Positions 54,280 to 63,901 of a DNA stretch of 64,000 nt are shown piece by piece (position 1 is the first letter of the stretch; every line of letters starts with the position of its first letter). The translations under genes were made by a program, and so were the position numbers. The DNA is from JAWLHK01 sp041690355 [NCBI: bacterium] (GTDB lineage: Bacteria; J088; JAWLBW01), in assembly GCA_041690355.1 (NCBI GenBank), contig JAWLHK010000007.1, forward strand, positions 157,452 through 221,451. The letters run 5' to 3'. Under the pieces are notes generated by a model, which saw nothing but the letters and a program-made list of their open reading frames with translations, ran no database searches and was not told the DNA's origin.

Positions 54280-55248
54280 ATGCGCCGCTCGCTTTTTCTC
54301 TTCTTTCTTCTGTTGATGACCGCCTGCTCGGAGCCGGAACCTGACCCCGAGTCGGACTACTCACCGTACCCCGAAGACGAGGAGCAGGAGCAGGAACCGG
54401 AGCTGATTGACGTGAAGATCGACTGCCGGATTTCCAGCGAATCGACCTTGTCGGTAGTGACGTGGCCCGAATCCGCAGCGGAGCCGGCCGACCCCGTTTC
54501 GGGCCTGAATCTCACCCAGTGTGCTTATGGATACCATGCATACAATAACGCCGTCTACATTGCGGCCATGGGCAATGGCTACCCGGCGATGGAGCTGGTC
54601 CTGGATGCCGACGGCGCGTCAATGCCGGTGCAAAGCTGGACCGGCAGGTTGCTCACCATCAATCCCTCGGAATGGGAAGGTTCCGAAGCCCTGAACGGAT
54701 ACTTCAACTCCTACTACCATGCTGGCGTCCGCATAACCGACCCCGGGCAAAGCATGGACGTCAAGTCAAGCACCTATCTTGCTTCGGGCACTGTGGTGGT
54801 CGAGTCGGGCACTTTCCCCATGGGTCCCGATGAGACGGGCGTGATTACCCTGCGGGTAGACGATCTCCGGATTCGCTACACCTACACATTCGACGCCGAC
54901 GCCCCGGTATCTATCCTGAAGGGGTCTGCCCGTCTGGTCGTCACCATCACCACGACCGGGATCTACAAGGAGCCTGAGTCCGACCAGACCGGTGGCGGGG
55001 GCGGGGGCGGGGGCGGGGGCGGGGGTTCGGACTTCAGCGACATTGATACCCCCGATAATTGTATTTACTGTTCGGCCACGGGCTCACGCAGCGGCGTCGA
55101 TCCATACTGCGGATCAGACCATTACTGCCCCGATGGCGGCTGCTGCCCCCAAGGGTATGGATGGCTGATCAACGATACCTGCTACGACGATCCGGTTATC
55201 GCCTGCCGTGAGAACGGCGGGGTCTGCCCCACGAGGTGCGATCTGTAG
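54280..55248 (+). CDS. Cysteine-rich lipoprotein with a polyglycine linker and low GC
   Basis: 322 residues from the ATG at 54280 (MRRSLFLFFLLLMTAC), preceded by GGAG. An acidic linker (EPEPDPESDYSPYPEDEEQEQEPE) precedes a beta-rich domain (about 45-225), which mentions WPESAAEPADP and NSYYHAGVRI. A (GGGGGC)n tract then encodes about 12 Gly, followed by a Cys-rich domain with 11-12 Cys (CIYCSATG, CGSDHYCPDGGCCPQGYG, CRENGGVCPTRC). Base composition is clearly lower in GC than in the neighbours, with more A/T at third positions. It may have a different origin or a different selection. No family is recognised. Confidence 0.8.
   Translation: MRRSLFLFFLLLMTACSEPEPDPESDYSPYPEDEEQEQEPELIDVKIDCRISSESTLSVVTWPESAAEPADPVSGLNLTQCAYGYHAYNNAVYIAAMGNGYPAMELVLDADGASMPVQSWTGRLLTINPSEWEGSEALNGYFNSYYHAGVRITDPGQSMDVKSSTYLASGTVVVESGTFPMGPDETGVITLRVDDLRIRYTYTFDADAPVSILKGSARLVVTITTTGIYKEPESDQTGGGGGGGGGGGGSDFSDIDTPDNCIYCSATGSRSGVDPYCGSDHYCPDGGCCPQGYGWLINDTCYDDPVIACRENGGVCPTRCDL
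54990..55027 (+). repeat. (GGGGGC)n tract coding for polyglycine
   Basis: A run of GGGGGC units (about five) between GGTGGC and GGGGGTTCGG codes for Gly only, so slippage changes linker length, not the frame. The G-tracts could form a four-stranded G structure on this strand. Confidence 0.8.
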
Positions 55249-55290
55249 GGAACCGAAAGGCGACTGCCGTCCTGCGATTGGATTGCTGAA

Positions 55291-56646
55291 TCAGACGGGC
55301 TGCGCCTCAAGTTCCGTCAGGCCTTCGTCCAGGTACTGCAGAAACGGCTCGAGCGTGGGGACGTTGCGGCTGCAGGCGAGCAGACCGAATTCAAGGCGAT
55401 CCCCGTAGCTCGTGCACGTGATGTTGAGCGCCTGCCCGTCGAGCACGATGGAGAGCGGATAGGCGGCTTCGACCCGCGCCCCCTCGTAATAAAGCGTCTG
55501 CGACGGGCCGGGCACGTTCGAGATGACGACGTTGAAGGCCTGGCGCGTCGGTACGAGACCGGTGGCCATGTTGACGGCGGGGATGGTCATGAGGGTCGAG
55601 ACGTACTCGAGAATCTCGAGCTGCGTCATGCCGGCATAGCGGTTCTTCGCGTGCTGAACCGATCTGCGGATGGCTTCGAGTCGCTTCACGGGATCCGCGA
55701 CGTCGGTGGCGAGACCGGCGAGCATGAGGCCGACCTGGTTGCCACCGTCAGAGCCGTCGCTCCGCAGTGAAATCGGAACCATGGCGACCAGCGGTTTTGC
55801 CGGCAGCGCATTCCGCTCGATCAGATACCTGCGCAGCGCCGAGGCGCACATGGCGAGTACGATGTCGTTCAGCTTGGCGTCATGCAGCCGGGCGATGCGC
55901 CGCAGGCGCGCCAGCTTCCACGAACCGGCGGCGTAGCGGCGCGAACCGCCGATGGCCTGATTCAGCACCGTCGACGGCGTCTTCAACATGGACGCCTGGT
56001 GCGGATGCCCCTTGGCCACATCCTGAACCGTCTGGAAAACCGCTCTGGCGACCCGGGGGAGTGCCGTGACCTGCTCGCGGGCGAGGGAGCCGAGGCCGGC
56101 GAGCAGTTCGCCGGTTTCATCCGGCTTTTTCCCGCGGGGCTGCGTAAGGGCCCAGAAGGGGGTCACGCCGCGCATATCCGGCTCGGTAGACAGGGCCCGC
56201 TGCAGCATGCGCGCGCCCGAGACGCCGTCGGCGAGCGCGTGGTGAATCTTGATGTAGAGCGCGCCCCGGTTTCCCTCGACCCCCTCGATAAGGTAAGCCT
56301 CCCACAACGGCTTCGTGCGATCGAGCGGGGCGGCGTGAAGCGCCGCGACGAGCGCGTGCAGTTCCGTCATGGTGCCCGGCTGCGGCAGGGCCAGGCGCCG
56401 GAAATGCGCATGGACGTCGAAATCCCGATCCGTGTCCCAGAACCACTTGCCGCGCTTGCGCACGAGCTGCAGGTTGAACGGCGGGTGCGCCGAGGTCGCG
56501 CTGACGGCGCGCTCGGCCTGCTCCCTGAAGAACTGCCGGCGGGAACCGGCCGGCGGCTTCAGGAGCAGCAGGCTGCCGACATGCATCGGCTGATGCGGAC
56601 GCTCGAGCAGCAGAAAGAGCTGGTCGCGGGGGTCGACGGCTTTCAT
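55291..56646 (-). CDS. Wax ester synthase/diacylglycerol acyltransferase (WS/DGAT)
   Basis: 451 residues. The active-site motif HHALADG at 135-141 is the WS/DGAT catalytic HHxxxDG, with the second conserved region LNDIVLAMCASALRRYL and the end NITCTSYGDRLEFGLLACSRNVP. It esterifies fatty acyl-CoA with a fatty alcohol or diacylglycerol, making wax esters or triacylglycerol for storage. MKAVDPRDQLFLLLERP is the usual N-terminus. It should act at the membrane. Presence with an acyl-CoA dehydrogenase and ccr suggests active fatty-acid and C4 metabolism, though these genes are not linked in an operon. Confidence 0.93.
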   Translation of the reverse strand: MKAVDPRDQLFLLLERPHQPMHVGSLLLLKPPAGSRRQFFREQAERAVSATSAHPPFNLQLVRKRGKWFWDTDRDFDVHAHFRRLALPQPGTMTELHALVAALHAAPLDRTKPLWEAYLIEGVEGNRGALYIKIHHALADGVSGARMLQRALSTEPDMRGVTPFWALTQPRGKKPDETGELLAGLGSLAREQVTALPRVARAVFQTVQDVAKGHPHQASMLKTPSTVLNQAIGGSRRYAAGSWKLARLRRIARLHDAKLNDIVLAMCASALRRYLIERNALPAKPLVAMVPISLRSDGSDGGNQVGLMLAGLATDVADPVKRLEAIRRSVQHAKNRYAGMTQLEILEYVSTLMTIPAVNMATGLVPTRQAFNVVISNVPGPSQTLYYEGARVEAAYPLSIVLDGQALNITCTSYGDRLEFGLLACSRNVPTLEPFLQYLDEGLTELEAQPV

Positions 56647-56718
56647 GGGCCCTCCAGTCCACCGGCAGAAATCAGTACGCCGGAGCCCCGTGCGGAACTC
56701 CGGCGCGTGGAGCGCCGA

Positions 56719-57576
56719 TCAGAAGTGGTTGTCGATCTCGGCGAGAAACTTGGCAGCCTTTTCCTTGGCCGTGCGGTTCTCCAGCCTGTACAGCGACGTC
56801 GCGTCTTCTGGCGCGGCCGCGACTTCGCTGACCAGGCGGAAGTAGAGGTCGCGCTCGTCCATGGGAATCGCGTAGAATTCCGCATAGTACATCTTATTGT
56901 CGTAGCACCCCTCTTCCTGGATGGAGACCTCGTACAGTTCGCGAGCCTTCTCCATATCGCCACCGAAGGCGCCCGCCTTCGCGTAGAACGCGGCGGCCAT
57001 CAGACGCGGAGCATGGCAGAGAAAGTCAGGGTCGAGCTCCATGGCCTTCTCGAACAGCGCACGGACCTTCGGGATATCGAAGGCGACCTTGGAAATGCCC
57101 TGAATCTCGGCCCAGCGCCCCCAGTTGGCGGAGGCAAACTGCAGGGCGTGCACGAAAGCCTTGTCGTCGATCGATGCGACGGCCTCTTTCATGCTCCCCC
57201 CGTTCTGCACGACCGCGTAGTAGCCCGGGTGCATCTCGAGGCGCTTCAACGCGAACTGGCGCCCGCGTTCAAAGGCGGCCTGCTTGTCGGCATCCTCTTT
57301 CATGTAGGCGTAGCCGAGCTGGAAATAGCCGATGGCCAGATGATCGAGCACATTCGCGTCGGTGGCGTGAATCGCGTAGGCGGCTTCGTAGAGATCCAAG
57401 GCCTTTCGCAGACGCTCCTGTTCGAGCCGCCCTTCGTATTCCTCGTCGGCCTCGCGGACGAGCGCGGTGAAGTCGGCGTCTTCGGCGACCCCGGCGACGG
57501 GAGTGATGACGGCGCTCTGCACGCCGGCGCAGGCATGCAACACGACAACGGTGACGGCAAGGAGAAAGTGGCGCAT
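56719..57576 (-). CDS. TatT-like lipoprotein with TPR-type helices
   Basis: 285 residues from the ATG at 57576 (MRHFLLAVTVVVLHAC, lipobox LHAC); a 27-residue upstream extension is rejected. The body is helical with TPR-type pairs (YEAAYAIHATDANVLDHLAIGYFQLGYAYMKED, LQFASANWGRWAEIQGISKV and VRALFEKAMELDPDFL). The layout, including GYFQLGYAYMKEDADKQ, resembles TatT (T component of TRAP-associated proteins) lipoproteins. The known T component of Treponema is a periplasmic lipoprotein of TPR fold. No TRAP transporter gene is nearby, so the assignment is structural only. Confidence 0.65.
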   Translation of the reverse strand: MRHFLLAVTVVVLHACAGVQSAVITPVAGVAEDADFTALVREADEEYEGRLEQERLRKALDLYEAAYAIHATDANVLDHLAIGYFQLGYAYMKEDADKQAAFERGRQFALKRLEMHPGYYAVVQNGGSMKEAVASIDDKAFVHALQFASANWGRWAEIQGISKVAFDIPKVRALFEKAMELDPDFLCHAPRLMAAAFYAKAGAFGGDMEKARELYEVSIQEEGCYDNKMYYAEFYAIPMDERDLYFRLVSEVAAAPEDATSLYRLENRTAKEKAAKFLAEIDNHF

Positions 57577-57746
57577 GGGTCCTCGATCGGTAATCACGGT
57601 GGATTCTGCACGGCGGCGTCGTCGCGCGCCCGCCGCCAAAGAGGGAGCATCAGACAAGGCCGCATGTCATAATGTGGGGACACTCTACAACCGCCGGGCC
57701 GACGGTGTCAAGTTGACCGGTCGCTCGGCGGGTCTCCGGCAAATCC

Positions 57747-58175
57747 ATGGAACGCGGAATGAAGGAAGAGGCCATCGTCTTCGAGCAGCCCATCACCGTA
57801 CGGCCCGAGCACATTGACTTGATGGGCCACGTGAACAACGTCGTTTACGTGCAGTGGGTGCAGGACGCGGCGACCGCCCATTGGCTCGCGGCGGCGACGC
57901 CCGAGCAGAAGGAGACCATCGCCTGGGTCGTTCTGCGGCATGAGATCGATTACCTCAAGTCGGCCTTCGTCGACGAGGCGCTGCTCGCGCGCACGTGGGT
58001 GGGCGAAGACAAGGGCGTGCGCTACGAGCGCCATGTCGAGATCGTTCGCCCGGCCGACGGCGCCGTGCTGGCTCGCGCGCGCAGCTTCTGGTGCGCGGTC
58101 GATCCGGTCCGTTTCCGCCCGAAGCGGGTCGATAAGGACGTGCGGGCGCGGTTCGTGAAGGAGTCGGTCGCGTGA
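57747..58175 (+). CDS. Hotdog-fold acyl-CoA thioesterase (YbgC-like)
   Basis: 142 residues. HIDLMGHVNNVVYVQW at about 22-37 has the 4HBT signature: Asp24 (catalytic), His28 and Asn30-31. It ends with VRFRPKRVDKDVRARFV. Such enzymes hydrolyse acyl-CoA thioesters; chain length unknown. Start could be the ATG at 57747 or at 57759. Its stop overlaps the next gene by 4 bases (GTGA), so they are translated together. Confidence 0.88.
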   Translation: MERGMKEEAIVFEQPITVRPEHIDLMGHVNNVVYVQWVQDAATAHWLAAATPEQKETIAWVVLRHEIDYLKSAFVDEALLARTWVGEDKGVRYERHVEIVRPADGAVLARARSFWCAVDPVRFRPKRVDKDVRARFVKESVA

Positions 58176-58855
58176 GCGCGCGAAAGCCGCTGAAGGCGCC
58201 GTCGGCCGCGATCCGTTCAGGGCGGCAGTACCGCGGCGTCAGCGAGGCCGAACGGCTGCGCGAGCGACACGCGCGCCTGCTCGAAGCGGGATACCGCATC
58301 TTCGGGGATCAGGGGTATCAGCACTCGACCGTCAAGTCTGTCTGCGCAGCGGCAGGGCTGACCGAACGGTACTTCTACGAATCGTTCGCGAACCGTGACG
58401 ATCTCTTCCGCGCCGTCTACGAAGCGCAGATCGAGCGGCTGCGGGATACCGTGGTCGCCGCCATCATGGCGCAGCAGGGTCCTGAAGACATGACCCGCGA
58501 AGGGCTGCGTGCCTACTTCTCGGCGCTGCAGCAGGATCCGCTTCTGGCCCGCATCGTGCTCATGGAAGTGACTCGGGTCGGCGGCGACATGGACGCCGTC
58601 TGGCGCGCCTCGGTTGAACAGTTCACGCAGCTCCTGCGCGGATTCGCCCCCCGCTTTCTCATCGGCCCCGACGGGCCCGCCTACGATCTGGAGCTGCTTT
58701 CTGCGGGCCTGGTCGGCATCGCGCTCCACGTCGCGATGCTGTGGAATCTGGGCGGCTACCGGCAGCCCCTCGAGACGGTCGTGGGGCACTGTTTTCTGCA
58801 GTTCAACGCCGTTCGCAAGGCCCTGCAGGAAACCGACGCCCCGCGCGAATCCTGA
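58172..58855 (+). CDS. TetR-family transcription regulator
   Basis: 227 residues from a GTG (MSARKPLKAPSAAIRSGRQ). The N-terminal helix-turn-helix is clear: RLLEAGYRIFGDQGYQHSTVKSVCAAAGLTERYFYESFANRDDLFRAVY. The C-terminal ligand domain has AYFSALQQDPLLARIVLMEV. It overlaps the thioesterase and probably represses the pair, or another lipid gene; ligand unknown. A dyad for self-control was not identified. Confidence 0.9.
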   Translation: MSARKPLKAPSAAIRSGRQYRGVSEAERLRERHARLLEAGYRIFGDQGYQHSTVKSVCAAAGLTERYFYESFANRDDLFRAVYEAQIERLRDTVVAAIMAQQGPEDMTREGLRAYFSALQQDPLLARIVLMEVTRVGGDMDAVWRASVEQFTQLLRGFAPRFLIGPDGPAYDLELLSAGLVGIALHVAMLWNLGGYRQPLETVVGHCFLQFNAVRKALQETDAPRES

Positions 58856-58891
58856 AGCACGCACGCCCCGGCGGAACTTCGGATACCATGA

Positions 58892-60286
<1,395 letters not shown>

Positions 60287-60319
60287 CCCGTTCCCCACTG
60301 CGGAACCTGCGGATTCCGT

Positions 60320-60349
60320 TTGACAGGCCGCCCGCGGGCTTGCTACACT
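60320..60349 (+). promoter_or_regulatory. Promoter of tRNA-Asn
   Basis: TTGACA (60320-60325), 18 bases, TGC-TACACT (-10 at 60344-60349). Clear consensus promoter 54 bases before the tRNA. Confidence 0.85.
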
Positions 60350-60403
60350 AAATCCTTTCACCGGCGGATTTCCGCAGGAAACCCCGGCGAAGCGACAATT
60401 TGT

Positions 60404-60479
60404 TCCGGCATAGCTCAGCTGGCAGAGCGGGTGACTGTTAATCACCATGTCCCAGGTTCAAATCCTGGTGCCGGAGCCA
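60404..60479 (+). tRNA. tRNA-Asn (GTT)
   Basis: 76 bases including an encoded CCA. The acceptor stem TCCGGCA pairs with TGCCGGA; the anticodon loop CTGTTAA gives GTT (Asn). The D and T arms (GGTTCAAATCC) are regular. A strong terminator follows. Confidence 0.97.
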
Positions 60480-60486
60480 TTTTATG

Positions 60487-60522
60487 AAGGCAGTGCGTGA
60501 ATCCATGCACTGCCTTTTTCTT
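60487..60522 (+). terminator. Terminator of tRNA-Asn
   Basis: AAGGCAGTGC / GCACTGCCTT (60487-60496 with 60507-60516), the stem extending inward with a G-T pair, then TTTTTCTTT. Ends 8 bases after CCA starts the stem. Confidence 0.92.
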
Positions 60523-60556
60523 TGTCTCACCCGGGCAACCTCAAGGCAGCCAGTGC

Positions 60557-60857
60557 CTATTCGGCTCGCGATAGATCCGTCTCGGAAAGCAGGCGATGGC
60601 CTTCGAATACGGTGAGGATCTGGACGTGCTGCCCATGGACCCGGTACACGTTCCGGTAGGTTCCCTCGAATACCTCTCGAATCGCGGGATTACCGATCTC
60701 GGGCACGATGCGACCGCGTTCGGGGAATGTCTGGAGACTCCCCGCTCTGGCAACGATTCGTCGATCAACTGCTCGCCCGCAGCGGAATGATCTCTTGCGA
60801 GAAAGGCTTGGATCTCAGCAAGCCGCTGAATGCCTGTTCGGTCCACCGGACCTTCAC
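60557..60857 (-). pseudogene. ParE/RelE-type toxin gene with two frameshifts
   Basis: A GTG at 60857 overlaps the antitoxin stop (GTGA). Reading continues in three frames: MKVRWTEQAF in the first, then RLAEIQAFLARDHSAAGEQLIDE in the second after a lost base near 60826, then SLQTFPERGRIVPEIGNPAIREVFEGTYRNVYRVHGQ to the TAG at 60557-60559 after another lost base near 60740. Restoring two bases gives about 100 residues, the normal ParE length, with family motifs (F-R-G-R-x-V-P-E; Y-R-x-x-Y). The first frame alone ends after 31 codons. It is either a decayed toxin or two sequencing errors; see findings. Confidence 0.75.
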
Positions 60858-61141
60858 GGCTTTTCGAGGCTCTCCGCCAGACGTCTGCGTAGTGTTCCGG
60901 TGTCCATCGTGCGCCCGGCTTCAGCATCGGTGATACCAGACGCAACCGACTGGACGAAGGCCGCACGCTCCTGAAGTCGATCGTATTCGACCGGCGAAAG
61001 CATCACGGCCGCCGGCTTGCCATGCTGGGTGACGACGAGCGGGCGGCCCGAGTCGCGCAGCCGATCGAGCATGCGCGCGGCTTGGGCCTTGAACTCCCCG
61101 ATGGGGACAATATCCTCGGCGATGCTGATGCGTTTAGGCAT
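60854..61141 (-). CDS. Phd/YefM-type antitoxin
   Basis: 95 residues. MPKRISIAEDIVPIGEFKAQAARMLDRLRDSGRPLVVTQHGKPAAVMLSPVEYDRLQE is the Phd/YefM fold (DNA-binding N-terminal half, disordered toxin-neutralising end). In such modules the pair also represses its own promoter. It overlaps the toxin by 4 bases. An ATCGTACGAT palindrome lies at 61177-61186 before its ATG. Confidence 0.9.
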   Translation of the reverse strand: MPKRISIAEDIVPIGEFKAQAARMLDRLRDSGRPLVVTQHGKPAAVMLSPVEYDRLQERAAFVQSVASGITDAEAGRTMDTGTLRRRLAESLEKP

Positions 61142-61176
61142 ACGATCCGACGAAAAGACCGAATTTCATACCTTTA

Positions 61177-61186
61177 ATCGTACGAT
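61177..61186. promoter_or_regulatory. Palindrome ahead of the antitoxin (operator candidate)
   Basis: ATCGTACGAT, a perfect 10-bp palindrome 36 bases upstream of the antitoxin ATG at 61141, in an AT-rich stretch. Phd-type antitoxins bind such short palindromes to repress their operon. Confidence 0.45.
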
Positions 61187-61378
61187 ATTCTGACCAATGA
61201 AAGCAAGTCGCCGCAGAGCAGGTCTCCGGGGGATGCAATGTCGCGGCACCTCTACAGGGCGTATGTCCACCGGCCTGCACCTGACTGCCCCAGGCTGCTT
61301 TTCGGGCGGGCGCCCGGGGCTGCACGTTTTGAGTCGCAGGACCATCCTGCGACTTTGGAACAACCAGTGGAGGTCACC

Positions 61379-61570
61379 ATGAATCCGGATCAGAGCGAAG
61401 GAAAACTGAACCAGCTGAAGGGCCGCGCGAAGAAGGCCTGGGGCGAGCTGACAGGCGACCAGGGGAAAAAGGCCGAGGGGTCGAGCGAGAAATTCGACGC
61501 GAAAGTGCAGGAAAAAATCGGCGACGCCAAGGACGCCATCGACAGGAATCTCGGCGACCGCAACCGCTGA
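61379..61570 (+). CDS. CsbD-like stress protein
   Basis: 63 residues from the ATG at 61379, with GGAGG 4 bases upstream; the long upstream frame is unrelated. The sequence (MNPDQSEGKLNQLKGRAKKAWGELTGDQGKKAEGSSEKF) is the CsbD family pattern, small, hydrophilic and helical, often stress-induced. Function unknown. Confidence 0.9.
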   Translation: MNPDQSEGKLNQLKGRAKKAWGELTGDQGKKAEGSSEKFDAKVQEKIGDAKDAIDRNLGDRNR

Positions 61571-61603
61571 CGTTCCGCGCCCGGAGGAACTCCGCGGAGA
61601 ACC

Positions 61604-63055
61604 TCAGTGGTCGGCCACGTGGCGCTCGAGCAGGTCCCGGTAGTTCCGCACGCGCTTCACGTAAATCACAGGCTCCCACCCGCGTGCATATCCGTGGGCC
61701 AGCCGGCGGTAGTATTTCGGCTGCGAGAGCAGGGGGAGCACCGTCTCAAGGTCCGACCAGGAATTCGGATCTTTCTCGAGCACCACAGCCAACGCGCGCG
61801 CGTCGCGCAAGTGCAGGTAGCCGACGTTATAGCTGGCGAGCGCCATCCACAACCGGGTTTCGTCATCCAGAAAAGCGGGCTGGCGATTCACCAGGTCGCG
61901 CAGGTGTTTTGCACCGGCGAAGATACTCTGCTGCGCGCTCAGCCGGTTCTTCACGCCGAGCGAGTCTGCGGTGCGCCGGGTGAGCATCATCATGCCGCGG
62001 ACCCCCGTGGGGCTCTCGGCCTGCGGGTTCCACTGCGACTCCTGGTAGGCGACGGCGGCCAGGAGTCGCCAGGAAAATCCGAAGCGCGCCCCCGCGCGCT
62101 CGAACAGGTTCCGGCACTTCGGCAACCGGGTTCGCACGCGGTCGAGAAACACCCGGGTATCATGCGGGTCGAACGTCTGCAGGTGGCCGTAATACTTGTC
62201 GAGCAGCCGCTGCAACTGGCCGCTCCCCGCATACCGCTTCAGAAAGTCGCCTGCCGCCTGCGCCAGCGCCGGCTGGTCGCGATTGAAAGCCCAGGCAAGA
62301 GACTCTTCGCCGCCGAGCGCAAAGGCCGGCCGGAGGTCGAGAAAGAACCGCTGATGCACGGCCACGAGATTGGAATCGGCCACCGTGCAGTCGATCCGCT
62401 TTTCAGCGACATCGCGCAGCAGCTCCTCGGTGTAGCGATCGGTCGTGGTCTCCCAGCGCAGATCCGGCCAGGCATCCACGAGAGCCGTAAGGCGCTGATC
62501 GTAGCTCGTATCCTTCGGCACCGTCACGCGCACGCGAGAGAGATCGCCGGGTTCGCGCATTCGATCGGCGCGCACGTTGCCGTGACAGACGACCTGCTGC
62601 TGCACGTGCTGGTAGGGGGCCGAAAAACGGAAGGTCTCTGATCGCAGCGGCGTCGCCGTGATGCCGGCCGCCGCCAGGTGCCCCTCGCGGCGCCCCAGCG
62701 CTTCGAGCGCCCGGGGTACGCCGTCGCGAGCAATGAACTCGACGGCTACCCCGAGTTCGGCGGCGAACGCGCGGGTCAGTTCGTATTCGAACCCTTCCGG
62801 TTCACCCTCGTGATTTTCATACCACGTCGTCGCGGCGTTGCGTGTGATGACCCGCAGGCGACCGGCTTTGCGTATCGCGTCGAGATCCTCGGAGCGGGTG
62901 CCCCAGGGGAACGCGGGTGCGGGGTCGGCAGCCGGGAGCGGCGCGAGCACCGGCCCGGCGCCGGCCGGGTCCGAAGACGGAGCGGCATCGCTTGCCGCAT
63001 CGGCAGAAACGAAGCCCCCGGCTGCGAGAAGCGCAGCGAGAAGTAGGCGGCACAT
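61604..63055 (-). CDS. mltF: MltF-like membrane-bound lytic transglycosylase
   Basis: 483 residues. A signal-like head (MCRLLLAALLAAGGFVSADA) precedes a Pro/Ala-rich linker and a solute-binding-protein-like domain (about 58-280: DAIRKAGRLRVITRNAATTWYENHEGEPEGFEYELTRAFAAELGVAVEF). The C-terminal SLT lytic domain (about 315-470) has YQESQWNPQAESPTGVRGMMMLT, with the catalytic Glu of YQES. MltF cleaves peptidoglycan between MurNAc and GlcNAc. The first Cys at residue 2 might be a lipid site, but the motif is poor. Convergent with the CsbD gene. Confidence 0.9.
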   Translation of the reverse strand: MCRLLLAALLAAGGFVSADAASDAAPSSDPAGAGPVLAPLPAADPAPAFPWGTRSEDLDAIRKAGRLRVITRNAATTWYENHEGEPEGFEYELTRAFAAELGVAVEFIARDGVPRALEALGRREGHLAAAGITATPLRSETFRFSAPYQHVQQQVVCHGNVRADRMREPGDLSRVRVTVPKDTSYDQRLTALVDAWPDLRWETTTDRYTEELLRDVAEKRIDCTVADSNLVAVHQRFFLDLRPAFALGGEESLAWAFNRDQPALAQAAGDFLKRYAGSGQLQRLLDKYYGHLQTFDPHDTRVFLDRVRTRLPKCRNLFERAGARFGFSWRLLAAVAYQESQWNPQAESPTGVRGMMMLTRRTADSLGVKNRLSAQQSIFAGAKHLRDLVNRQPAFLDDETRLWMALASYNVGYLHLRDARALAVVLEKDPNSWSDLETVLPLLSQPKYYRRLAHGYARGWEPVIYVKRVRNYRDLLERHVADH

Positions 63056-63149
63056 GCGGCGACATCATACAGCGTCCCCCGGCCAGAAGCCAAGCTTACT
63101 CGTGGGAGCTTGCTTCGCCGACGTCCGAGGTCCAGCGTCCGACGTCCAG

Positions 63150-63536
63150 TCAGTGGTGCTGCTCGCGCTCGTAAGCATCGGCCTCGGCCTTGTTCCGGTG
63201 AATCGTGCCGTCGGGATGCTCGCGCGGGGAATACACGGAATACAGTTTGAGCGGCTCCGTCGCCGACGTATTGATCACGTTGTGCTCCGTCCCCGCGGGG
63301 ATGACCAGCGCCGAGCCGTCTTCGAGCTCGCGTTCCTCGCCGTTGAGAACCGACTTGCCGTGCCCCGATTCCACGCGGATGAACTGGTCGACGTCTTCGT
63401 GCGTCTCCATGCCGATCTCCTCGCCGGGGGCAATCGACATGACCACGAGCTGGCTGTGCGGGCCCGTATAGAGCACTTCGCGGAAATTACTGTTGTCGAG
63501 TGTCTTCTTCTCGATGTTCGTGAGAAATCCTTCCAT
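63150..63536 (-). CDS. Cupin-fold protein
   Basis: 128 residues from the ATG at 63536 with GGAGGAAGG upstream; the upstream six codons are dropped. The cupin motif 1 pattern G-x-E-x-x-x-H (PGEEIGMETHEDVDQFIRVESG) and motif 2 (VIPAGTEHNVIN) place three His and a Glu as metal ligands. Such small cupins are often metal-dependent dioxygenases or stress proteins. A TFLTNIEKKTLDNSNFREVLYTGPHSQLVVMSI N-terminus matches the family of single-domain cupins. No substrate. Confidence 0.9.
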   Translation of the reverse strand: MEGFLTNIEKKTLDNSNFREVLYTGPHSQLVVMSIAPGEEIGMETHEDVDQFIRVESGHGKSVLNGEERELEDGSALVIPAGTEHNVINTSATEPLKLYSVYSPREHPDGTIHRNKAEADAYEREQHH

Positions 63537-63597
63537 GACCTTCCTCCGGACCACAGTCTAGCGCGGCGGCGCACGACGAACGCGTACGGGCCCTCGG

Positions 63598-63696
63598 GTG
63601 GTCGTCGGACGTCTGACGTCGGACGTCGGTGACCGACAAGTACAAAAACAGAAATCAACGGCATCCCACACGGAGGACGCGGCGGCGCGGAGAGGG
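63598..63696. repeat. 99-bp direct repeat, copy 1
   Basis: Identical over 99 bases to 63902-64000. It starts GTGGTCGTCGGACGTC, runs through a GACGTCTGACGTCGG array and a 40-base unique part, and ends in GCGCGGAGAGGG. The copies are 304 bases apart. The 464 bases after the cupin start contain this repeat, a CCAGCGTCCAGCG array and nothing coding that can be supported. Confidence 0.9.
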
Positions 63697-63901
63697 ATAA
63701 CCGGCAAGAACCTGCCTCATTTGTTCCGGTTTACATTGCCCAGTGCCCAGCGTCCAGCGACCAGCGTCTGGTTCGCCCTTGCTTCTCTCCGCGGGCTCCG
63801 CGCCTCCGCGTGAAACTGGCCTTCGAACACCAGCTTCCCATCCGGTGCCCCCTTCGGGGGAACGCATCCAGCACTTGGGCGCCGTGAAGGAGGGGGGCCC
63901 A

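Noticed and set aside
60404-61400. An integrated element with attachment sites at tRNA-Asn
   Set aside because: No integrase and no direct repeat of the tRNA 3' end were found in the following sequence, although a toxin-antitoxin remnant lies near.
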